Part shown: one piece after another, positions 1-9,800 of the stretch
How the letters are laid out: each line of letters opens with the position of its first letter
How positions within the stretch are numbered: the first letter of the stretch is position 1
NCBI GenBank assembly: GCA_014621425.1
Contig: JAANBB010000359.1
Span: 1 to 42,068 of the forward strand
Reading direction: 5' to 3'
Source of the DNA: Cylindrodendrum hubeiense
Lineage: Eukaryota; Ascomycota; Sordariomycetes; Hypocreales; Nectriaceae
Length of the DNA stretch: 42,068 nucleotides
Position numbers and translations under genes: made by a program
Notes under the pieces: generated by a model
Seen by the model: the letters and a program-made list of their open reading frames with translations, nothing else
The model's database searches: none
Told to the model about the DNA's origin: nothing

Positions 1-484
1 AATTATTTACTTTATATATATAATTAAAGAGATTATAATTATATAATAATTATTTTAATAATTAGACTTTTAATTAGACTAACTTTTAATTATTAAATAT
101 AATAACTAATAGATAATATAGCTAATAACTCTTAATATCCCTTATATTAAGATTACTTTTAAGTATATTAATATTTATAATTATTAGACTAGATAGATCT
201 ATCTAATTAGGATCTTTTAAGTTAAATATATATTAATAGCTTAAATAATAATTAATAGTCTAATTAAGCTATTATCTAAATAGAAATTTAAGATCTTTAT
301 CTAATAATTAGATCTTATTAATATTAAGAGTCTAATTAAATTAATATCTAATCTAGAAAACTAACTAATAATAACCCTTCTCCTATTCCTAGATAATATT
401 AATTTCTTAATTTCCTTTTAAAACTAGGAGAATATATTAAAAGGAATAAGGATATTAGAAAGAATAGGAATATCTACTATAAAA
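1..484. repeat. AT-rich RIP-like island, probable dead transposon
   Basis: The stretch is built almost entirely of A and T with scattered CT/AG. Reading every line, positions 1-480 contain no CpG, no CpA and no TpG dinucleotide, while TpA is extremely common. Repeat-induced point mutation turns CpA into TpA on both strands, so loss of CpA and TpG together is the expected end state. No open frame of useful length survives. The change at about 485 is abrupt: CA, TG and then CG reappear. The original element cannot be identified. Confidence 0.8.
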
Positions 485-600
485 TAGGATTCCCTTCAAG
501 ATCCAGAATAGAATAGGATTTCAGTTAGGATCCAGAACAGAACAGGATTCCGGTCAGGATCGGGATTTCAGTTAGGATCCAGAACGAGAATCCAGAACGG
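485..600. repeat. Short direct repeats (GGATTTCAGTTAGGATCC type)
   Basis: A 23-nt block beginning GGATTTCAGTTAGGATCC occurs at 516-538 and again at 563-585, a 47-nt period. Degenerate copies (GGATTCCCTTCAAGATCC, GGATTCCGGTCAGGATC) lie beside and between them. Fungal LTRs often carry short repeats like this upstream of a TATA box, but this is only suggestive. Confidence 0.6.
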
Positions 601-877
601 ATCTATATTTCCTAACCTTCCTACTAGCCCTAGATATCTATATAAAAGATAGTCTATAAGACCGTCATCTAGATAGAAGGGCAAGAGATTCTATCGTCAA
701 ATTGCAACACATTCATTTATACAGTTCAATACAGCTTGTGGTACTAACAGAGTTGCGGGGTTTCAGCAGGGTTTAGTATCCCGGTTATCGGACCACCGGC
801 TGGCATCCCAGGTCAGGATGTGTATGACAGGGGATATAGTGGTAAAGGATTAATACCAAGTAGATAAATATTTGTCA
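601..877. other. LTR-like sequence (tentative)
   Basis: No gene is seen. TATATAAAAG at about 640-649, followed by a short leader and then TGGTACTAACAGAG near 738, resembles the order TATA, transcript start, LTR end and tRNA-primed binding site of an LTR retrotransposon. The match to a methionine-tRNA primer site is imperfect and no terminal TG...CA pair or target-site duplication was established, so this is a hypothesis only. Confidence 0.2.
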
Positions 878-1310
878 AGGTGGAATAAGTAGGATAATTA
901 GCGGGCATACAGCCGGAAGCTCAGGAATATCCTATTTATTCCACTTACAGAAAATATCTATATTTTCTCGGTTTCTCCAAGTGGAATAAGTAGGGTATTT
1001 ACTAGGCTTCCAGCCAGAAGCTCAGAAATATCCTACTTATTTTATCTTGGGTAAATATTTTCTCGGTAGGATAAGTAGGATAATTAGCAGGCATACGGCC
1101 GGACGCTTAGAAATATCCTACTCATTCTACCTAAGTAAAATAAATATTTTCTAGGTAGGATAAGTAATTAATTAACTAGGCATATGGCCGTAAGCTCAGG
1201 AATATCCTACTTATTCTACCTTCCTCAAATAAATATTTTCTAGGTAGGATAAGTAGGATAATTAGCGGGCATATGGCCGTACGCTCAGAAATATCCTACC
1301 TATCCCACCT
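878..1310. repeat. Five tandem palindromic units, 87-101 bp period
   Basis: Five units begin at about 878, 979, 1066, 1153 and 1243. Each starts with a form of GGTAGGATAAGTAGGATA, has a GC-richer centre of the type GGCATAYGGCCG...GCTCAG, and ends with the inverted complement of its start (TATCCTACTTATTCTACC). Each unit of about 68 nt can therefore fold as a stem of about 18 bp. Spacers are AT-rich and share AAATATTTTCT. The units keep CpG and TpG, so they are not RIP-mutated like the neighbouring 1-480 block. Confidence 0.85.
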
Positions 1311-1665
1311 TACTCAAAATAAAAATACTCTCTGAACAAAGGCTAAAAAAGGTCTTATTCTATAAAAGGATATCCCTTTTGAAGATCTATGAATGATTGA
1401 TAATAGATGTTTTTTCCCTTCGGATGGAGACCTCATTGTATCTGCCGGCCCACACCTCCAGCCGTCTTGCCCAAGGCGGCAATTCCCCTACTCAAAGGTT
1501 AGAATCACGGTCAGGCGACACACAACATGGGTTGCGCCACGAAACTGAAAGCCAGTCCATGACAGGCCGAGTTTGGTGTTCAGGAACATTGCCTTGCGAC
1601 TGGCTGTTCCAAGAACAGCGAGAAGTACCTTAGTAAACCTTGTCTAGAATACTTGGATTTAGTAA
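1311..1665. other. Gene-free spacer between repeats and the phosphotransferase gene
   Basis: The first part is an AT-rich continuation of the repeats. From about 1410 base composition becomes ordinary. It holds the expected 3' flank of the minus-strand phosphotransferase gene. The only open frame (1397-1633) starts on TTG and shows no family resemblance. Confidence 0.5.
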
Positions 1666-3144
1666 TTAGTCGAACAGAAAGGAAGACAGGCGCTGCCTTG
1701 CCTCCGCAGCTTCCCACTCCACCAGACACCGCTCCTTTGATTCCTCCATCTTCATTTGTACCAGCGGCTCCATCGCCGCTCGTTCCTCTTTACTCAGAAG
1801 TTGCACCCTGATCTTCCACAGTTCTTCCGCGGGGATATCTTCTCGCTCACCGAAGAACCTCTCGTCCAGATACTTCCAGTAGATGGTATCAAACGCCCAG
1901 CTCTTTCTAGCGGCATAGTTGAGCCAGAAGCGGCCCGTCGCCCAGCTCTCTCGCATGTACGCCGAGAGCAGCAGACCAGGATTCATCTCTTGTTCCGCCT
2001 CTTCCATCGCGGAGAGCCAAGTCTTCAGCCGTCTTTCATAGACGCTGGTCCAATCCTCAATGCCATCATCCCACATCTCGGGCACGTTTAGTAGTAACCA
2101 CCAGGGCGGGTCCAGGACGAACTGCATTGGCCCAACATAGGCGAATTCCCAGTCAATAGCCCCGAGAACCTCGTCGTTCTCATCAACGAGAACATTGACC
2201 GGCCTAAAATCATCTGACCAGAGGCGGAAAGAGTCTGAACCTTCCGGCGCCGGCAATGTTGCAGGAGCATACTTGGAGCACGCAGACCAGTTATCTTCAG
2301 AAAACCCATAGTTTGATAGTCGGCCTTGTTTCGCCAATCTGCGAAACAGTTGGCGAGCGACATATTTGGTCCTACAGTCATTTTCCGACGATACCATGTC
2401 GTTGTGTTGGAAGAGGAGAGTGGCCATTTGCATTTCTGCCAGCACCACATACCACTCATCGGCCGTCTGATACGTGGTGCCTTCAGATGGAAAGATTGAT
2501 TTGGGGATGTTGGAAAGTTGCACCATGTTGTTCATATTAAGAGTCATGGGTCGCCCCAGTACATGGTAGGATCCAGGACTTGTCTCGACGAGAGCTCCGA
2601 TGCGTGAAAAAGTAGGCTGTGCAAGTTTTAGCACACACCTTGCCATTTTAAGGTACAGGCTCTTGAGTTTGGTTTCGGAAATATTGGGATGCAAGACAGG
2701 CGTGTCGTTGTCCTCGCGGGGAGCTTCCAGTGCCTGGCCCATCCCTCTTCGGGACACGAGGTCTTCAATAATCATGAACGGACCGATTTCGGAATCAACA
2801 CCATGATAGAAAGTTTTTGGAACAGGAAGTTGAGTGTGTTGGCTGATGCACGCTGCCGTCGCAACTTCTGCAAATGTTTTCTCTTCAGGAAACACGGTTT
2901 GGTCGGGGCAGGGCAGGCGAACGAGAACATTCCCAGAAAGGCCCTCAACCCGAATAGGATATAGCACGTTGAAGCCGCCGATAATTAATGGAGTGACCAA
3001 CGTGACGGGGTTTCCAAACATCCTCTTGGCAAAGGATTCAATTTTGCGACACGTGGATGACAATCGGACTTGCTTCATCGCCTCCTCCCAGCGCTCATCG
3101 CTCCGATCCCATGCAAGATTATCAGAGTCCTGACGAGCCTCCAT
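1666..3144 (-). CDS. APH-family phosphotransferase-like protein
   Basis: A single exon of 492 residues, with stop TAA at 1668-1666. The frame stays open to 3249 but begins there on GTG. The first ATG is at 3144 (MEARQDSDNLAW), so I start there. The protein has the aminoglycoside phosphotransferase/choline kinase-like fold: an N-lobe strand with VLVRLPCP, then FAEVATAACIS, a hinge IIEDL, the catalytic-loop segment SDDFRPVNVLV (D312 and N317 are the expected catalytic and metal-linked positions) and IDWEFAYVGP as the metal-binding segment. The usual HGD is SDD here, as I recall for many fungal members of this family. These fungal proteins are mostly uncharacterised cytosolic small-molecule or protein kinases, and substrate cannot be inferred. 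It is divergently transcribed from the rhamnosidase gene. Confidence 0.85.
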   Translation of the reverse strand: MEARQDSDNLAWDRSDERWEEAMKQVRLSSTCRKIESFAKRMFGNPVTLVTPLIIGGFNVLYPIRVEGLSGNVLVRLPCPDQTVFPEEKTFAEVATAACISQHTQLPVPKTFYHGVDSEIGPFMIIEDLVSRRGMGQALEAPREDNDTPVLHPNISETKLKSLYLKMARCVLKLAQPTFSRIGALVETSPGSYHVLGRPMTLNMNNMVQLSNIPKSIFPSEGTTYQTADEWYVVLAEMQMATLLFQHNDMVSSENDCRTKYVARQLFRRLAKQGRLSNYGFSEDNWSACSKYAPATLPAPEGSDSFRLWSDDFRPVNVLVDENDEVLGAIDWEFAYVGPMQFVLDPPWWLLLNVPEMWDDGIEDWTSVYERRLKTWLSAMEEAEQEMNPGLLLSAYMRESWATGRFWLNYAARKSWAFDTIYWKYLDERFFGEREDIPAEELWKIRVQLLSKEERAAMEPLVQMKMEESKERCLVEWEAAEARQRLSSFLFD

Positions 3145-3586
3145 ACTGGGATGATGTGCCAAGAAAGGCTCCGACGACGAGAAGGATAAGATGAAGCTAG
3201 AGGGAATGTAGAGAGACCGAGTTTGAAGGACGTAGAAAGCGAGGGACACATAGGACTACCAGATTGGCTGTGTCATGATCATCGCTTCGATGCCAGTGCC
3301 CAACAGCTGGTGTATAGCCAACAGCAGCTAGCTACAACAGCCTGAAAAAGGAAAAGACAGGATAGTTCATGTAAGACTTCATTAAACGAGGCGTGAGCCA
3401 GAAGTTGTGAGGTGAATGGTGTTATGTAATCAATCACTCGCAGCTAACTCCACTTGTCCGTCAATAACCGCCCTTTCCGCGAGCCGATAAGCAAGCTACT
3501 GCTATTGGACAGATGCAGGTTCTCCGGAGCCATCCCAATTACATCGTACGTCGTTACATTTTAATTTTCTCCAATTCCAAAGTCGG
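3145..3586. promoter_or_regulatory. Divergent promoter, phosphotransferase / rhamnosidase
   Basis: 442 nt separate the two start codons, which point away from each other, so both promoters must lie here. CCAAT pentamers occur near 3536 and 3570, just upstream of the rhamnosidase ATG. CYCCRS-type matches to the CreA repressor consensus occur as CTCCAC near 3449 and CTCCGG near 3521. No clear TATA box was seen. The factor assignments are consensus matches only. Confidence 0.4.
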
Positions 3587-6397
3587 ATGAGTCTGTCGAT
3601 CACAGTGGTAACTCAGATGTTAATCCACATGAGCTCAACGCCTCCAGTCTCGGTCCTGCCACCAACTTTTGAGCAGCATCATGATGGCTTCGGGGTACAA
3701 TGTCCACGCCCGAGGATTTCATGGCGGTTTTCGTGTCCTAACGGAGAGGTCCGAAATTGGAGACAGACAGCGTACGATGTTGAAATTTCGGCAGACAACG
3801 GAGGGTCCAGTCAAGTCTTCAAAATCAAGGGCTCTGCTTCTGTTCTAGTACCGTGGCCCGCCGAATCACTGGAATCTCGAGCGCGTCGCTTTGTGCGCGT
3901 TAGGTGTCATGGCCTCTTTTCGCTGTCGGATCAGTGCGACGAGGTGACCGTGACCGATTGGTCTGCAGCGAGTCTTCTGGAGATTGCGCTGCTGAACAAC
4001 AGCGACTGGACTGGATGCATGATCACGGTGCCAGGGTCGTGGCCGTTGAACCCGAATCATTCCGCTCGTCCACTGCGATTTCACAAAAGGTTCAACCTGC
4101 CCCTCAACAGGAGCGCCATTACCAAAGCACGGCTTTATGTCACAAGCCATGGTGTATACAGCGCGTATATGAATGGCAAGACGATCGGTGACCACTGCTT
4201 GAGTCCGGGCTGCCAAAGTTATCACCGCAGGCTGCATTACCAGATTTATGACGTGAAGCACCTTCTGGCGACGTCTGGCTCCAACAGCATAGAGGTCGAG
4301 GTCGCCGCAGGGTGGTTCGCCTCGGCCTGGACGTGGGCCAAGAAGCGATTCATTTATGGCCAGAATCTCGGTGTCCTAGCGCAGCTTGAGGTCTGTTTCG
4401 CAGACTCGCAAACTCCATGGGTGATGAGCACCGACGATAGGTGGACAGTCTCTGCAAGCGCATTAGTGAGCAGTGAGATATACGACGGTGAAGTCTACGA
4501 CCAGCGGTTGGATGCAAGGCCGCGCGATGAAACTTGTTTCGCGACTCGAAAATCGCCCATTCCTGTGGGGAGGCTCATATCTCCGGATACCCCTCCAGTC
4601 AGGGTGGTGGGCAGGATCGAACCAAAAGCCATTTTCAAGTCGCGGTCCGGAAATACCATCATCGTTGATTTTGGTCAGAACTTTGCTGGTCGGGTGTGTG
4701 TTCGGAAGCTTCAAAAGCCTATTGGCTCTTCCGTCACCTTTCAGCACGCAGAAGTAATTCAGGATGGGGAAATCGTATGCCGTCCACTGAGAGGGATAGA
4801 AGCTAGGGATATAATAATCTGTGATGGCCGGGAGATCCTTGATTGGCATCCAAATTACACCTACCACGGGTTCAGGTTTGTCGAAATCACAGGTTGGAGC
4901 CCAGAGGACCGAGAATGCCCTCTCACCAAATCAAGCATCGTCGCTGAGGTCTTGCATACGGACATGAAACGCACCGGCTGGTTCTCATGCTCTAACGACG
5001 ACGTCAATCGGCTACATGAGAATTCGCTGTGGGGCATGAAGAGTAATTTCCTCAGCGTGCCCACGGAGTGTCCCTCAAGGGATGAACGTATGGGCTGGAC
5101 AGGAGATCTCAATGTTTTCGCGCCAACGGCTAATTTCATGTACGACACGGCCGGCATGCTGAGAAACTGGCTAGATGACTTGTCTGCCGACCAAATGGAG
5201 GAGAGTACGTACTGGCGTCAAGGCGTGGTGCCTCTCTTTGTCCCCAACTGTTTGCTGAGAAAGGATGATTCCTACGCATGGGACCCCATGCCTAATGCTG
5301 TTTGGGGAGATGCGGCAGTTATGGTCCCCTGGGAGCTGTACCGTACTTCGGGCGACAACGGGTTCCTGCTAAGGCAATATGAGAGTATGGTGCAATATTT
5401 AGAGCACGGAGTGTCACGAGGCCAAGATGGTCTCTGGGATCCCGAACAGTGGCAGTTTGGCGATTGGCTGGATCCACGAGCACCTCAAAACGACTCTGGC
5501 AGAGGCACCACTGACGGTACATTCGTTGCGGACTGCTTCCTCGTTAGATCGACCCAGATTGTTGCAGAAGTGGCAGGGTTGCTGGGCAATGCAGCAGATT
5601 CCTCCCGATTCGAAGACATGCACCGGCATCTCGTTCAATCGTGGCGAAACAAGTACCTCTCCGCAGCTGGGTTTGTGGTTTCGGATACTGCGACGGCTCT
5701 CTCGCTTGCTCTATCGTTTGATCTTTACCTTCACTCTGAAGATGACGTGGTGAGAAAGCAGGTCACGTCTCGCCTCTCCCGGATAGTCCGGCTGAATGAC
5801 TTCAAGATCACCTCCGGTTTTGTGGGCACTGCATTTCTGCCTCGCGCGCTCACTCAGAATGGGGCGGTTGACATAGCATACGCCATGCTCTTCCAAAAAC
5901 AGTATCCTTCTTATCTGTACCCCGTTACAATGGGCGCCACCACGACTTGGGAGCGGTGGGACAGCATGCTCCCCGACGGGAGTGTCAACCCTGGTTCGAT
6001 GACGAGCTTCAACCACCATGCTCTCGGGAGCATTGCTCACTGGCTCCATGCAGACGTCGGTGGACTCGAGGCAATTGAGCCGGGCTGGAAAGTGTTTAGA
6101 GTGAAGCCACAACCTAATAAGGAATTGACTTGGGCGGAGACGATATTCGAGTCAAAGTATGGACGGATTGAGCTCAAATGGACTTTGGAGGGGGAGAATT
6201 TCCGCATGACTCTGAAAGTACCTCCAAACTCCAGCGCTGTCATCAGCATGCCGGGTGACGGTGAAGCATATGAGTCAAAAGAAAAGGGTGAGGAACGACG
6301 GGTTGGGTCAGGAGAATACATATTGGAATGTCGCTTTGTACAGCCGCACTGGCCTCCGAAGGCAATGCTGCCGCCGTGGGGGAGAGCAGAATTCTAG
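3587..6397 (+). CDS. Alpha-L-rhamnosidase, glycoside hydrolase family 78
   Basis: An intronless gene of 936 residues, full length for GH78. It hydrolyses terminal alpha-L-rhamnose from pectin side chains or plant glycosides. The N-terminus has the family signature CPRPRISWRF followed by QTAYDVEIS (N-terminal beta domains). The catalytic (alpha/alpha)6 barrel shows CPSRDERMGWTGD with D499 and E500, where E500 corresponds to the proposed general acid, then FGDWLDP, and TTWERWDSMLPDG with E789 as the likely base. The C-terminal beta domain begins at GWKVFRVKPQP. There is no signal peptide at the first Met or at Met11/Met15 (MSSTPPVSVLPP), so the enzyme is probably intracellular or non-classically exported. 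Met15 is a plausible alternative start. Confidence 0.95.
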   Translation: MSLSITVVTQMLIHMSSTPPVSVLPPTFEQHHDGFGVQCPRPRISWRFSCPNGEVRNWRQTAYDVEISADNGGSSQVFKIKGSASVLVPWPAESLESRARRFVRVRCHGLFSLSDQCDEVTVTDWSAASLLEIALLNNSDWTGCMITVPGSWPLNPNHSARPLRFHKRFNLPLNRSAITKARLYVTSHGVYSAYMNGKTIGDHCLSPGCQSYHRRLHYQIYDVKHLLATSGSNSIEVEVAAGWFASAWTWAKKRFIYGQNLGVLAQLEVCFADSQTPWVMSTDDRWTVSASALVSSEIYDGEVYDQRLDARPRDETCFATRKSPIPVGRLISPDTPPVRVVGRIEPKAIFKSRSGNTIIVDFGQNFAGRVCVRKLQKPIGSSVTFQHAEVIQDGEIVCRPLRGIEARDIIICDGREILDWHPNYTYHGFRFVEITGWSPEDRECPLTKSSIVAEVLHTDMKRTGWFSCSNDDVNRLHENSLWGMKSNFLSVPTECPSRDERMGWTGDLNVFAPTANFMYDTAGMLRNWLDDLSADQMEESTYWRQGVVPLFVPNCLLRKDDSYAWDPMPNAVWGDAAVMVPWELYRTSGDNGFLLRQYESMVQYLEHGVSRGQDGLWDPEQWQFGDWLDPRAPQNDSGRGTTDGTFVADCFLVRSTQIVAEVAGLLGNAADSSRFEDMHRHLVQSWRNKYLSAAGFVVSDTATALSLALSFDLYLHSEDDVVRKQVTSRLSRIVRLNDFKITSGFVGTAFLPRALTQNGAVDIAYAMLFQKQYPSYLYPVTMGATTTWERWDSMLPDGSVNPGSMTSFNHHALGSIAHWLHADVGGLEAIEPGWKVFRVKPQPNKELTWAETIFESKYGRIELKWTLEGENFRMTLKVPPNSSAVISMPGDGEAYESKEKGEERRVGSGEYILECRFVQPHWPPKAMLPPWGRAEF

Positions 6398-6860
6398 GAC
6401 CGACTAGGAAGAGATGAATAAGTTGAAAACGAAAATCATATTAAAGTTGTCAAGATTTCAACTATAGATAAAGTCGCAGTATATGGTTGTAATAGTGTAG
6501 GTACCATGCCTCTCTAAAGGACTTCTGGTGCGTACATAACTGTGAACATATGCTTAGGTAGTTAAATACGCTGTTGTATCAAATGATGAATGTGCTTGAG
6601 CTGGGGTGGAATGATGAACTATGTGGCTATCTAAAAGTTCTACTTCTAAGAGGTCAGTGTCACATTTTCATCAGTCCCTGAAATGCCCAGTGAAATTCTG
6701 CCTCGTTTCTCCCGCCTATAGACAAGGCCTCGAATCAGGTTGACTCAACTCAGCCTTGTCGACCAGACTCAGCCCCGTAGACCCCGCATCTGGTGATGAT
6801 GGAAATCAGGCCGCTACAACGCGCTTCTTTGCACTAGTTCCACGATAACAGCATACTCAG
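6398..6860. other. Spacer between rhamnosidase and NLR genes
   Basis: 463 nt that must hold the 3' end signals of the rhamnosidase gene and the promoter and leader of the NACHT-WD40 gene, both on the plus strand. AT-rich just after the stop, then GC-richer with a repeated ACTCAGCC motif at about 6745-6775. No gene was seen. Confidence 0.5.
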
Positions 6861-9800
6861 ATGGCGCTTGAAGGCTTGGGAATTGCCGCAAACTTCATTG
6901 CTGTGGTCGACATATCGGTCAAGGTAATTGACTGGTGTGTGCGGTACGCTCAGGATGTGTCGCACGCCAAGGATGATAAGACGCGACTGACAGAAGAAGT
7001 CACGCGCTTGAACCTTGCATCAGAGAACGCTCAAGAGCTGCTACGCGGGCCACATGGCTCGAGACTCAAAGCCTCGCATGCACTTTTTCGCGCAACAGTT
7101 GACAGTCAATCTCAACTTCGACGTATCGAGAATCTGCTTGCCCGCGGACAAGTACAGAACCGAGCGAGCTTGGAGGCTCTGAAGTGGCCCTTTCGTCGAA
7201 ACGAAGTCGAGGCGATACTCCAAGACTTGCGGCGGTGTACAGATGCCATCTATTCCGGCCTAGAAGTTGACCAGACGTTTGTACCATTCTCACGATTCAT
7301 ATGGATCTAGCTAAGGGTGTTTCAGCTCAATTATTCTCGATATCGACCATCGAACGGCCCTTGACCGGCTACCTGCGGCTAATGGAGCCTCTTTCGACTC
7401 GCACGCTGAAGAGCACAATCCGAAATGCCTGCCAGACACCCGAGTCGAGCTGCTCAAACATGTGTGCTGTTGGATTGACGACCCCGACTCGAAGACAATA
7501 TTCTGGCTCAATGGCATGGCGGGTACTGGAAAATCGACCATCTCGCGCACCGTCGCTCAATTGAGGTCTCAGCATGGTGACCTTGGTGCTAGTTTCTTCT
7601 TCCAGAGAGGAGAGACGGACCGAGGGAGCTTGGCCAGGTTTGTGCCTACTTTGGCTCGCCAACTGGCCTTGAGCATTCCGGGAGTTGCATCCCTTATCAA
7701 GAACGCAATCGACGCCGACCCAGCGATCATCGGTAAAACCGTCAGGGAACAGTTCGACAAGCTTGTTCACGAGCCGCTGTCAAAATTAGCGAAGGAGGCG
7801 TCAACAAGCCCTTCACTCGTTATTGTGATTGATGCGCTAGACGAGTGTGAGCGAGATGCCGATATCAGTTTGCTGATCGATATTCTCTCACACACAAAAG
7901 TCCATCGACCTCGTCTCCGAATTTTCTTAACGAGCAGGCCGGAACTTCCAATCCGTCTTGGGTTCAGTGAAGTCAAAGGCACCTACCAAGACTTGATTCT
8001 ACACGAAATACCCGCACAAGTTGTTGAGCACGACATATCTGCATTTCTGGCCGACGCATTCAGAAAAATTCGTGGTGGGTTCAACATGACGGTGGGAGAT
8101 GAGCGGAAGCTGGAATCCAGTTGGCCGGGGGAGGCAACGTTGCAAGACCTCACGATGATGGCTGTACCTCTTTTCATCTTCGCTGCTACCCTCTGTCGAT
8201 TCATCGGCGATCGCAGGTGCGGAAGTCCTCCGAACCAGTTGCGCAAAGTTCTAGACCACAGGAGCAAGGCTCACGGATCTCAACTGGACTTGACATATGG
8301 GCCAGTCTTGCTGTCACAGATCACTGACATCTCGGAAAGTGCCCGCGATCAGATCATTCAAGACTTCCGCGTGATCGTTGGTAGTATCGTCATACTGGCA
8401 AACCCTCTATCAGTAACGGCCTTATCACAACTGCTAGGCGTCGCTCCCGACGTCGTAGATGAAAGATTAGATTCACTCCATTCCGTTTTGAGCATACCGC
8501 TAGCACGCAATTCCCCCGTGCGACTTCTACACCTATCGTTTCGAGAGTATCTCGTTGATCCTGAGCAGAAGCAGAGAAACAAGTTTTGGGTGGACCAGAC
8601 GCTCACTCACTGGAGCCTAGCGAGGAATTGTCTGCGTATTATGCGTGAAACTCTAAAGGAGAATATGTGTGACCTGTCATTTCCAGGAATGCGTCGGTCT
8701 GCGGTCGATCGTCTGAAAATCGAGAAATGCCTGTCTCCAGAACTCCAGTATGCTTGTCTGTACTGGGCGCATCATCAAGTAGCCGTCGAGTATGAATTGG
8801 ATGATGGTCAGTACGTATACGACTTTTTGATACAACATTTCCTTTATTGGCTTGAAACGATGAGTTTGATGGGCCGAATTGGAGAAAGTATTAATATACT
8901 TCAACTATTGGCAAGTTGGCTAAAGGTATGAGCTATGGGATTCTAAGTTAGAACTTTACTAATTATAATAGGAGGGAGAGTGCCAGCTTTCAGGTTTTAT
9001 TGCCGATGCAGTTCGATTTGTTAAGAGAAGTCTCTCGGGAATCGATGAAGCACCCTTGCAGGTTTATTCTTCTGCTTTATTTTTCACTCCACGCAGGAGC
9101 ATCCTCCGAACCTTATTTAAAAATCAGCTTCCAAGCTGGCTCTCCTTATTTCCACATATCAAAGAGGATTGGGACGCTTGTACTTCTGTTATGGAAGGCC
9201 ACAGTCACGCGGTCAACCATGCGGCGTTTTCACACAACTCGAGTATCGTGGCATCAGCTTCTAAAGATAACACAGTACGGATCTGGAAAGTGAAGACAGG
9301 AGAGTGCGAACAGGTGCTCCGGGGCCATCTTGAATCAGTCAATATGGTGGTATTCTCACACGACTCCAAGATTATAGCATCAGCCTCTAACGACGGAACG
9401 ATACGGATCTGGGATACAGAAACGGGAAACTCTACACAGGTGCTTTCAGGTCATCATTTCAATGTCACTAAGGTGATATTCTCTCACGACTCAAAGATGT
9501 TGGCATCGGTTTCCGGGTCGGTATGGATCTGGAATGTCAAAACGGGAGAATGTGAACGACAACTCGGGCTTCATTGTTTCCCAATTACTCTGGCGGTTTT
9601 CTCGCATGACTCGAAAATGCTCGCATCAGCCTCTTTGAATCAAACAGTACAGATTTGGAACGTGGAAACAGGAGAGTGGATACAAGAATCACAGCGCCAC
9701 AACAGTGAGGTCAACTCGATTGCATTCTCACACGACTCAACAATGCTGGCATCTGCCTCTCACGACATGGTATTTATTTGGGACGTGGAAGCGGCAGAGT

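Noticed and set aside
878..1310. CRISPR array
   Set aside because: The repeats are long palindromic units with conserved interiors, not short repeats with unique spacers, and the genome is eukaryotic.
3145..3249. 35-residue N-terminal extension of the phosphotransferase
   Set aside because: The frame opens on GTG, not ATG. The extension resembles neither a signal peptide nor the family. The ATG at 3144 is the natural start.
7281..7325. Alternative donor GTACCA for NLR intron 1
   Set aside because: It gives the wrong phase. Only the donor at 7277 joins the STAND domain to SIILDIDHRTALDRL in frame.
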